DNA from: Candidatus Woesearchaeota archaeon
GTDB taxonomy: Archaea; Nanobdellota; Nanobdellia; Woesearchaeales; UBA12501
DNA: 8,364 bases
Assembly: GCA_014729495.1 (NCBI GenBank)
Contig: WJJV01000085.1
Location: forward strand, 1 to 8,364
Direction of reading: 5' to 3'
This document shows positions 1 to 6,491 of the stretch, one piece after another (position 1 is the first letter of the stretch; each line of letters starts with the position of its first letter). The translations under genes and the position numbers were made by a program. The notes under the pieces are model-generated. The model did no database searches. It was not told the origin of the DNA and saw only the letters and a list, made by a program, of their open reading frames with translations.

Positions 1-959
1 AGCTTGTTGAGATACCTTATACAAAGAACATATCTTCAACACAGATTAACAAGAGCCTGAAAGAGATAGGGACAACACCCGAGATAAGGATGAAGAGGCT
101 CAGAAGGCTTCTTGAGTCAAAACCCATTGTGAGGATCCTGGAATCCCATAACGGACTCACAGGACTGATCGTAGAGCACACAAGAATAGATAAGGAAGGC
201 GTTAATAAGGAATTTGACGGCATTTGGATAAGCAGCCTGACTGATTCCTCAGCAAAAGGAAAGCCTGACATAGAGCTTGTTGATGCTACATCAAGGATGA
301 GGACAATAAATGATATCCTTGAAGTCACCACAAAACCAATAATAGTTGACGGAGACACAGGAGGCATATCAGAGCATTTCACACATTCTGTCAGGACTCT
401 TGAAAGGCTCGGAGTCTCTGCGATCATAATAGAGGACAAGATAGGTCTCAAGAAGAACTCGCTTTTTGGTACAGATGTTGAGCAGACTCAGGACAGTATA
501 GAAGGCTTTTCAAGAAAGATATCAGAAGGAAAGAAATCTCAAGTGACCAGCGATTTCATGATAATAGCAAGGATAGAGAGCCTGATACTCAAGAAAGGCA
601 TGGAGGACGCCCTTAAGAGGGCTAAAGCGTACATAAAGGCTGGAGCAGATGCTATAATGATACACAGCAAGGAAAAGGACGCAAAAGAGGTGCTTGATTT
701 CTGCAGGCAGTACTCATCATTTGATGAGAAAGTGCCTCTGGTTGCAGTGCCTTCCACCTACAACCAGGTAACAGAGACAGAGCTGGCTGAAGCAGGAGTC
801 AGTATTGTCATCTATGGCAATCACCTGCTGAGAAGCGCTTATCCTGCAATGGTCAAGACAGCAGAGTCAATACTTCAGAATGAGAGATCATTAGAAGCAT
901 GCGAGGAGCTTTGCATGCCAATAAAGGATATACTTGAGCTCATTCCAGGAGGGAAGTGA
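1..959 (+). CDS. pepM: Fom1-like cytidylyltransferase-phosphoenolpyruvate mutase fusion (5' end outside window)
   Basis: This enzyme rearranges phosphoenolpyruvate to phosphonopyruvate, the C-P bond-forming entry step to nearly all natural phosphonates. The first complete codon is at nt 3 and the frame is open to the left edge, so the Met at nt 90 is probably internal. Residues before it include YTKNISST, the typical C-terminal motif of TagD/RfaE2-type nucleotidyltransferases (compare RTxxISTT). The N-terminal domain is therefore probably a cytidylyltransferase, as in Fom1. Counting from the nt 90 Met, the mutase domain shows IWISSL (45-50), the Mg-binding D-x-D motif VDGDT (86-90) and the mutase signature EDKIGLKKNS (115-124), whose gating-loop Lys and Asn separate it from isocitrate lyase and carboxyphosphonoenolpyruvate homologues. 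About 289 residues from that Met fit one full mutase domain. The next gene starts 1 base after the stop. All arginine codons I checked are AGA/AGG. The mutase call is firm; the fused domain is seen only by its tail. Confidence 0.93.
   Translation, partial: LVEIPYTKNISSTQINKSLKEIGTTPEIRMKRLRRLLESKPIVRILESHNGLTGLIVEHTRIDKEGVNKEFDGIWISSLTDSSAKGKPDIELVDATSRMRTINDILEVTTKPIIVDGDTGGISEHFTHSVRTLERLGVSAIIIEDKIGLKKNSLFGTDVEQTQDSIEGFSRKISEGKKSQVTSDFMIIARIESLILKKGMEDALKRAKAYIKAGADAIMIHSKEKDAKEVLDFCRQYSSFDEKVPLVAVPSTYNQVTETELAEAGVSIVIYGNHLLRSAYPAMVKTAESILQNERSLEACEELCMPIKDILELIPGGK
947..953 (+). promoter_or_regulatory. Shine-Dalgarno AGGAGGG for the decarboxylase
   Basis: A seven-base AGGAGGG lies 7 bases before the ATG at 961, inside the last codons of the mutase gene. 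It decides the start: an in-frame TTG at 934 would extend the protein by nine residues but would place this site inside the coding region. The family's N-terminus also begins near the 961 Met. Confidence 0.85.
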
Positions 960-960
960 T

Positions 961-2085
961 ATGAGATGCGAGCAGATGTACAGGATATTCAAGAAGAATG
1001 GCATAACCTTTTACTCAGGGGTTCCAGACTCTACATTCAAGCCATGGATGAGCTATCTGGCAGACGAGCATGGAGCAAAGCTCACAAACATAATAGCCTG
1101 CAATGAATGCGAAGCTGTTGCTAATGCTGCTGGATACCATCTTGCTACAGGCAATGTCGGTGTCGTATATATGCAGAATGCTGGCCAGGGAAAGACAGTG
1201 AATCCCATAACATCCCTCTGTGATACTGAGGTTTATGGCATACCTCTGATACTGATGATAGGCTGGAGAGGGGAGCCGGACAAGAAAGATGAGCCACAGC
1301 ACAAGAAGATGGGAAAAGTTATGATTCCACTGCTTGAAACCCTTGAGATCCCTTATGAGATCCTTCCGGATAATGAAGAACAAGCAGATAGGATTGTGGA
1401 GTCTCTTAAGGTCAAAGCTATGAAAAATAGCCAGCCAGTTGCTCTGATAATAAAGAAAAAGACATTTGAGGATTATGAACCCAGATCAAAGCAGGAATCA
1501 GCTTATGAGATGATGAGGGAAGAGGCAATAAAGGCAATAGTTGACAAGATGGACAGCTCAGCTGTGATTGTATCCACAACAGGAAAGACATCAAGAGAGC
1601 TTTTTGAGTACAGGATTGCAAAAGGACAACAGCCAAGTGATTTCCTCATGGTAGGAAGCATGGGATGCGCGGGTTCTGCTGCAAATGCAGTAGCGCTTGA
1701 AAAGCCGGAAAAGCAGGTCTATATCTTTGATGGAGACGGTGCTGTCCTCATGCAGATGGGCTCTCTTGCCACAATCGGGCATTATGGCGCCAGGAACCTT
1801 TATCATATTGTCTTTGACAACCAGAGCTATGAATCAACAGGCGGTCAGCCGACTGTCTCAGGCACAGTTGATATTGAGAAAGTGGCATTGGCCTGCGGAT
1901 ACAATGGAGCAGCCACTGTTGAGACAAAAGACCAGCTTGAGGTCGCTCTGGACGATCTTGTTGGCAAGCAAGGACCGCAGATGCTCATTGTGAAAGTGAA
2001 GAAAGGCTCAAGAGATGACCTTGGAAGGCCTACAAAAACACCTGTCGAGAACAAGGAAGCTTTCATGGAAAAGCTGAGACAATGA
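961..2085 (+). CDS. ppd: phosphonopyruvate decarboxylase (thiamine diphosphate)
   Basis: This enzyme decarboxylates 3-phosphonopyruvate to phosphonoacetaldehyde and CO2, the irreversible step that pulls the unfavourable mutase equilibrium forward. The 374-residue protein has the usual family length. SGVPDSTFKP (19-28) is the characteristic N-terminal substrate-site motif. The Glu of NECEAVANAAGYH (48-60) is in the place expected for the catalytic Glu that activates the cofactor. IFDGDG (255-260) followed by FDNQSYESTGGQPT (285-298) forms the GDG...N motif that binds Mg and thiamine diphosphate. Family members are typically cytoplasmic multimers. The gene follows the mutase with a 1-base gap and its Shine-Dalgarno is embedded in that gene, so the two are surely co-transcribed. 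Close relatives are sulfopyruvate decarboxylase and acetolactate synthase-like enzymes. Position after a PEP mutase and the single-chain two-domain layout favour phosphonopyruvate as the substrate. Confidence 0.93.
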   Translation: MRCEQMYRIFKKNGITFYSGVPDSTFKPWMSYLADEHGAKLTNIIACNECEAVANAAGYHLATGNVGVVYMQNAGQGKTVNPITSLCDTEVYGIPLILMIGWRGEPDKKDEPQHKKMGKVMIPLLETLEIPYEILPDNEEQADRIVESLKVKAMKNSQPVALIIKKKTFEDYEPRSKQESAYEMMREEAIKAIVDKMDSSAVIVSTTGKTSRELFEYRIAKGQQPSDFLMVGSMGCAGSAANAVALEKPEKQVYIFDGDGAVLMQMGSLATIGHYGARNLYHIVFDNQSYESTGGQPTVSGTVDIEKVALACGYNGAATVETKDQLEVALDDLVGKQGPQMLIVKVKKGSRDDLGRPTKTPVENKEAFMEKLRQ

Positions 2086-2092
2086 CAGAAGC

Positions 2093-3223
2093 ATGATAGA
2101 AATGGATCAGAAAGAATATTCTGGATTTGGAAGCATTGAAAGACTGAAGGGTATTCTTGAGGGCATAAGCCCAAAAAAGATATTCCTGGTGACTGGAAAG
2201 AGATCATATGAGCTTAGCGGAGCAAAGGAAGCCATGGACACAATACTGCAGGGATATGAGACCTCAAGATTCAGCGACCTGCATGAGAATCCAAAGATAG
2301 AGGATGTGGAGAAAGGCATTGAAGAGTTCAGGAAACAGGATCCAGATGTCGTGATAGCAATAGGCGGGGGAAGCGCTATCGATACAGCCAAGCTGATAAA
2401 CCTCTTTGCAGCCCAGAGCTGTGATGCAAGACAGTGCTTTTCAGACATGCAGATGATAAGCTCAAGACCCAAGCCGCTCATAGCCATTCCAACAACCTCC
2501 GGGTCAGGAAGCGAGGCCACGCATTTCGCAGTAGTATATGCTGATGGGCAGAAGAAGTCTGTTGCTCACGAGCATGTTCTGCCTGATGCAGCAATAGTGG
2601 ATCCTGCTCTCACTATGTCTCTTCCAAAGAGCATAACGGCATCCACAGGCATAGACGCCCTGAGCCAGGCCATTGAGTCATACTGGTGCATAAACTCAAC
2701 AGAGGACTCAAAAGAGCTGTCAAGAAAGTCAATAAGGCTGATAATGGACAATCTCAAGAGTGCAGTCAACAATCCCTCAAGGGAATCAAGAGCAGCCATG
2801 GCAGAGGCTTCAAACCTTGCAGGAAAAGCAATAAACATAACAAAGACAACAGCGCCTCATGCAATATCATATTCTTTCACAACGTATTATAACATACCTC
2901 ATGGCCATGCAGTTGGGCTCACACTGGGGAAGATTCTGGAATTCAATGCAGGAGTGACAGAGGAGGACTGCAATGACCCAAGAGGAGCAGGCCATGTCAG
3001 GAAATCTATAGAAGAGATATGCTCTATTCTTGGAGCAGAAAGCCCTCAGTCTGCTAGAGAGCTTATAGAATCACTCATGAGAAGCATAGGCCTAGAAACA
3101 GATCTTAATAAGCTGGAAATAGTTGATGTCAATGTCATAGTGGATAATGTAAATGCAGAAAGGCTGGGCAATAATCCGAGGAAGCTGACAAAAGAGGATT
3201 TGAGAAAGATGCTAAATCAATAG
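2093..3223 (+). CDS. iron-type alcohol dehydrogenase, probable phosphonoacetaldehyde reductase
   Basis: This is a group III (iron-containing) alcohol dehydrogenase of 376 residues. It is predicted to reduce phosphonoacetaldehyde to 2-hydroxyethylphosphonate with NAD(P)H, the job done by PhpC and FomC in phosphinothricin and fosfomycin synthesis. The nucleotide-binding motif is GGGSAIDTAK (91-100), followed by PTTSGSGSEAT (133-143). Metal-site motifs are GIDALSQAIESYW (186-198), TAPHAISY (253-260) and IPHGHAVGL (268-276). In FucO-type enzymes the metal is held by Asp, His, His and His. Here the Asp (188) and two His (256, 270) are present, but the first His is replaced by Gln192. The gene begins 7 bases after the decarboxylase stop with no strong Shine-Dalgarno, so translation may be coupled. 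A second in-frame ATG at 2102 is possible. The substrate is inferred from the operon; the fold is certain. It ends 10 bases short of the convergent gene. Confidence 0.85.
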   Translation: MIEMDQKEYSGFGSIERLKGILEGISPKKIFLVTGKRSYELSGAKEAMDTILQGYETSRFSDLHENPKIEDVEKGIEEFRKQDPDVVIAIGGGSAIDTAKLINLFAAQSCDARQCFSDMQMISSRPKPLIAIPTTSGSGSEATHFAVVYADGQKKSVAHEHVLPDAAIVDPALTMSLPKSITASTGIDALSQAIESYWCINSTEDSKELSRKSIRLIMDNLKSAVNNPSRESRAAMAEASNLAGKAINITKTTAPHAISYSFTTYYNIPHGHAVGLTLGKILEFNAGVTEEDCNDPRGAGHVRKSIEEICSILGAESPQSARELIESLMRSIGLETDLNKLEIVDVNVIVDNVNAERLGNNPRKLTKEDLRKMLNQ

Positions 3224-3233
3224 TTATTGACAC

Positions 3234-4262
3234 CTATATCAGTTTCTCTGTCTTCAGGAGTTCTCTAAGTTCATCTTTTGAGAGCATTTTGGCATTTCTT
3301 GAGCAATACTCCTTTGAGTTTGGATATTGTGCTCCTGGATAACTATGCCTCTTCAATGTCATATTAGGGATAGATGTCCTTGGCATGACTATGAACATAT
3401 CTTTTGTCTCCCATGCCCTGCTTGCCTCATTCTCTGTCATGAGATCCTCATGCATCTTCTCTCCGTCCCTGATCCCTATATTCTTTATAGTCACTTCATT
3501 GATATCATCAGTGTATCTTGGAGCAAGCTCCTCTATCATCACTTCAGCAAGATCTTTTATCCTGAATATTGGCATCTTGAATATGAAGATCTCCCCTCCT
3601 TTTGCCAGTGCTGTGGCCTTGAATACAAGATCAATGGCTTTTCTTATTGACATGACAAATCTTGTCATCTCATTATCAGTCACTGTTACAGGCCCTTTAA
3701 GTGATATCTGCTCTCTGAACAGAGGAACAACAGAGCCCACTGATCCTATGACATTGCCAAACCTTACGCAGGCAAATATAGTCTTTCTCTTTCCTTTGTA
3801 GAAAGTAGCATCTGTGATAAGCTTTTCAGCCAGAAGCTTTGTGGCTCCCATAGTATTGATTGGGTTTGCAGCCTTGTCTGTGCTTATGCCTATAAGCTTT
3901 TCTATCTGCTTGTCCATAGCAGCCTCAACTACGTTCTGCGTGCCTACAACATTTGTCTTGATGGCTTCAAATGGATTGTATTCGCAGAAAGGAACGTGCT
4001 TTAGAGCAGCTGCGTGGAATACTATATCAATGCCTTCCATAGCTCTTCTAAGCCTTTCCTTGTCCCTTATATCGCCTATAAGGAAGCTTATGTTATTATG
4101 GCTTTTAAGATCCTGCTGCAGCTGAAATTGCTTTGCCTCATCATTATCAAATACCCTTATCTTATCAGGGTTCATGAGGGTCAGGCGCTTTACTATCTGG
4201 CTTCCTATGGAGCCAGCGCCGCCTGTCACTAGAACTTTTTTATTCTTAAAGATGTTCTTCAT
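3234..4262 (-). CDS. NDP-sugar 4,6-dehydratase, PseB/CapD family (probable UDP-GlcNAc)
   Basis: This extended short-chain dehydrogenase of 342 residues belongs to the polysaccharide biosynthesis family of PseB, CapD and WbpM. It is predicted to convert UDP-GlcNAc to a UDP-4-keto-6-deoxy sugar using tightly bound NAD. VTGGAGSIGSQ (12-22) is the Rossmann nucleotide loop, AAALKHVP (84-91) is the family signature, and the active site is STDKAANPINTMGATK (127-142). Met138 stands where PseB has its catalytic Tyr, the Ser-Met-Lys arrangement described for WbpM. Unlike WbpM there is no membrane N-terminus; the protein is the short soluble form. It is the last gene of the minus-strand run, 19 bases after the aminotransferase, which would use its keto-sugar product. 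A GTGAG lies upstream of the ATG as a weak ribosome site. Whether it inverts C5 (PseB-like) or retains it (LegB- or PglF-like) cannot be read from motifs. Confidence 0.88.
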   Translation of the reverse strand: MKNIFKNKKVLVTGGAGSIGSQIVKRLTLMNPDKIRVFDNDEAKQFQLQQDLKSHNNISFLIGDIRDKERLRRAMEGIDIVFHAAALKHVPFCEYNPFEAIKTNVVGTQNVVEAAMDKQIEKLIGISTDKAANPINTMGATKLLAEKLITDATFYKGKRKTIFACVRFGNVIGSVGSVVPLFREQISLKGPVTVTDNEMTRFVMSIRKAIDLVFKATALAKGGEIFIFKMPIFRIKDLAEVMIEELAPRYTDDINEVTIKNIGIRDGEKMHEDLMTENEASRAWETKDMFIVMPRTSIPNMTLKRHSYPGAQYPNSKEYCSRNAKMLSKDELRELLKTEKLI

Positions 4263-4281
4263 CTATCTCACTCTATCACTA

Positions 4282-5397
4282 TTATGCACTGCTTATTGCT
4301 TCTTTAAGCGCATTGCATACTCTTTCAATCTCACTCTCTTTTAGACTAGTAAAGAATGGAAGCGCTATCGTAGAACTGCTAACCTCTTCACATACTGGAT
4401 AATCTCCTTTTTTATAATTGAACTTTTCCTTGTAAGCTGCCTGCAGATGTATTGCAGGAAGATATGCTTTTGAAGCAATGCCTCTTTCCTTCAACAAATC
4501 TATTACTTTATCTCTGTCTATACCCTTATCAAGCTGAACTACATAGACAAACCAGCTACGTTTAAGATTCTCAATTGTCTTTGGAATCGTCACCCCTTCA
4601 ATCCTTCTCAGTTTTTCTGAGTATCTTGAAGCTGCTTCCTCCCTCTTTTTCAGTATGAGATTGATCTTTTTTAGCTGTGCAAGGCCTATTGCGCAGTTGA
4701 CATCACTTAATCTGTAGTTGTATCCTATATATTTGTGATCCAACCATTCTCCTCCTGTCCTTCCCTGGTTTCTTAAGGCGCACCAGGCTTTATAAAGACT
4801 CTCATCATCTGTTACAATCATGCCGCCTTCTCCTGTAGTCATCTGCTTGTTGGGATAGAATGCGAAAACAGCAGGATTTCCCGAATTGCCTATCTTTCTT
4901 TTATGATACTCTGCTCCCAAAGCCTCGCAGGCATCCTCAATTATCCTGATCCCTTTATCTTCAGCTATGTCCTTGATAGGTTTCATGTCAGCAGGAAGTC
5001 CAAAGATATGAACTGGAAGAATGGCTTTTGTCTTTGGGCCAATAGCTTCCTTGATCTTCTCTGGATCTATATTGAATGTATCTGGGTCAATGTCAGCAAA
5101 CACAGGCTTAGCTCTCTCATATGTTATGCAGTTAGCTGAGGCTATGAAGCTAAAAGGAGATGTTATTACCTCATCTCCAGGTTTCAGTCCAAGGGTCTTC
5201 ATGCTGAGATGCAGTCCTGCTGTACCTGAACTGACAGCAACTGCATATTTTGTGCCCACATACTCAGCAAATCTGCTCTCAAACTCAGGAAGTTTAGGTC
5301 CCAGGCTGAGCTGGCCTGATTTCAGGACTTCTGTCACTTCATCTATCTCTTCCTGCCCTATATACGGCCTTGCCAATGGAATGTTCTCTAATACCAT
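4282..5397 (-). CDS. DegT/DnrJ/EryC1/StrS sugar aminotransferase
   Basis: This PLP-dependent enzyme of 371 residues is predicted to transfer an amino group from glutamate to the C4 keto group of a nucleotide sugar, most likely the product of the dehydratase encoded next. Family landmarks are all present: N-terminal IPLARPYIG (6-14), SSGTAGLHL (56-64) for cofactor phosphate, EDACEALGAE (154-163) with the Asp that pairs with the pyridine nitrogen, and FYPNKQMTTGEGG (180-192) with Schiff-base Lys184. NYRLSDVNCAIGL is the usual downstream motif. It resembles PseC, LegC, PglE and perosamine-synthase types, and motif reading cannot choose between them. It starts 14 bases after the FemAB-like gene. 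There is no good Shine-Dalgarno at normal distance: a G-rich stretch lies about 25 bases upstream, too far. Initiation may therefore depend on coupling. No alternative ATG, GTG or TTG was found in frame in the nearby upstream bases. Confidence 0.9.
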   Translation of the reverse strand: MVLENIPLARPYIGQEEIDEVTEVLKSGQLSLGPKLPEFESRFAEYVGTKYAVAVSSGTAGLHLSMKTLGLKPGDEVITSPFSFIASANCITYERAKPVFADIDPDTFNIDPEKIKEAIGPKTKAILPVHIFGLPADMKPIKDIAEDKGIRIIEDACEALGAEYHKRKIGNSGNPAVFAFYPNKQMTTGEGGMIVTDDESLYKAWCALRNQGRTGGEWLDHKYIGYNYRLSDVNCAIGLAQLKKINLILKKREEAASRYSEKLRRIEGVTIPKTIENLKRSWFVYVVQLDKGIDRDKVIDLLKERGIASKAYLPAIHLQAAYKEKFNYKKGDYPVCEEVSSSTIALPFFTSLKESEIERVCNALKEAISSA

Positions 5398-5411
5398 TTT
5401 ATGCTTTAATA

Positions 5412-6491
5412 CTATGTTTTCCCCCTATATAGTGGGAAATAATGGGGGTCTCCTTTTATATTTTTCTCTTTATCATAACTCCTTTTTAGCTCACAGAGAC
5501 TCTCATAAGCCTCTTTATTATGTACTTTTGTGTATCTATAAAAAGGTACTTGGGTGCTTGAGAATCCTGATTTGAACTTTGAAAGGCTGTCTCCAGCACT
5601 GTACCCCCCTCCAAGATTAAATATTCTGAATCCTTTATTCTTTGCCCAGAGTATCGCTTCTTTGAGGATAATATTGTTCGGACAGTATCTTGAGTAACCA
5701 TGGTCCATGCCTGAGAGATAGTAATGTACAATATCATTCTCTGCGAGGAAAAAAGAGGCCCCTATAGTTTTTCCATCGTGTTTTGCCAAGAAAAGCTGGA
5801 CACTGTCTCCAAGTTTTCTTATCAGATCATCAAAGAAATCCCTGGAATAATAATAAAATCCCTCTGCTTTCCTTCTGTCCATTGTCTCGCAGTATATGCT
5901 GTAGAAAGCATCAAGATTATCTCTATCTTTAGACCTCTTTACAGTAACTCCACTTCTTTTTGATTTGCTTATGGAATTCCTGTTGCGTTTCTCAAAACCA
6001 TCAACTATCTCATCTTCTTGTCTTGACAGATTTATATAATAGACATCCTTGACATGCTCGCTCTCTTCTGTAAGCTTATGATTTTCTATGAATGGATGCA
6101 GTCTGGCCCATTCTGTTATTATGCTGTTCTGTCTGCAGTATCTATTGAATTCTTTCTTGAATTCCTTGAAAAGCTGTTTGCCCCCATCTCTCACCTCATC
6201 AGAAAGCCTTGCAGCAGGACCGCCATATTCAAGAGTGGTTATGTCATACATCTTCTTATTGTCTTTCTGTTTCTCAAGAAATGGAAGCACATGTATGGGC
6301 TTCTTAAGATAAGGGTATAGGATCATATTGTCTCCTTCCTCATATACAAACATCTCTGCTTTGAAACCCGCAGCATCCGCATTTATCTCAAGATAATCCT
6401 GAGAATAGAATATATCCTTCACAGGAAGCATCTCTACCAGTTTTTTCCATTCTTCCCTGTCCTCTGCAGTCAATATTCTTATCTCAGGCAT
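5412..6491 (-). CDS. FemAB-like/GNAT-fold acyl- or aminoacyltransferase
   Basis: This 359-residue protein looks like the FemAB and Acetyltransf_6 superfamily, built of two GNAT-like domains. The evidence is length and C-terminal motifs: FYSIYCETMDRRKAEGFYYY (196-215), IGASFFL (243-249), FNLGGG (291-296) and the conserved KFKSGF (305-310). Bacterial FemX enzymes add amino acids from tRNA to peptidoglycan lipid precursors. Related proteins N-acylate amino sugars or act in exopolysaccharide loci. If the host is archaeal there is no murein, so a sugar amine is the likelier acceptor. Its place just before a sugar aminotransferase suggests it acylates that amine. No signal peptide or membrane segment is seen, so it is probably cytoplasmic. 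The start overlaps the stop of the preceding gene by 8 bases (ATGCCTGA on the minus strand), and an AGGTG precedes it. Family assignment is good; the donor and acceptor are unknown. Confidence 0.8.
   Translation of the reverse strand: MPEIRILTAEDREEWKKLVEMLPVKDIFYSQDYLEINADAAGFKAEMFVYEEGDNMILYPYLKKPIHVLPFLEKQKDNKKMYDITTLEYGGPAARLSDEVRDGGKQLFKEFKKEFNRYCRQNSIITEWARLHPFIENHKLTEESEHVKDVYYINLSRQEDEIVDGFEKRNRNSISKSKRSGVTVKRSKDRDNLDAFYSIYCETMDRRKAEGFYYYSRDFFDDLIRKLGDSVQLFLAKHDGKTIGASFFLAENDIVHYYLSGMDHGYSRYCPNNIILKEAILWAKNKGFRIFNLGGGYSAGDSLSKFKSGFSSTQVPFYRYTKVHNKEAYESLCELKRSYDKEKNIKGDPHYFPLYRGKT

Noticed and set aside
1..959. Isocitrate lyase or methylisocitrate lyase instead of PEP mutase
   Set aside because: The lyase KKCGH-type catalytic motif is absent, whereas the mutase signature EDKIGLKKNS is present and the next gene is phosphonopyruvate decarboxylase.
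934..960. TTG start giving a nine-residue N-terminal extension of the decarboxylase
   Set aside because: AGGAGGG at 947-953 is ideally placed for the ATG at 961, and the extension would overlap the mutase gene and lies beyond the family's usual N-terminus.
3224..3233. Bidirectional terminator between the convergent runs
   Set aside because: The gap is 10 bases with no stem and no long T-run. Termination may occur inside the opposing genes, but nothing in the sequence shows it.
5421..5448. CCCCC ... GGGGG inverted pair that might form a hairpin or terminator
   Set aside because: The stem is only five bases with an 18-base loop, it lies inside the coding end of the FemAB-like gene, and no U-tract follows on either strand that would support termination.
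5021..5575. A 184-codon open frame on the plus strand opposite the aminotransferase and FemAB-like genes
   Set aside because: It lies wholly antisense to two genes with clear family motifs, spans their junction, and has no recognisable domain. It is a shadow frame.
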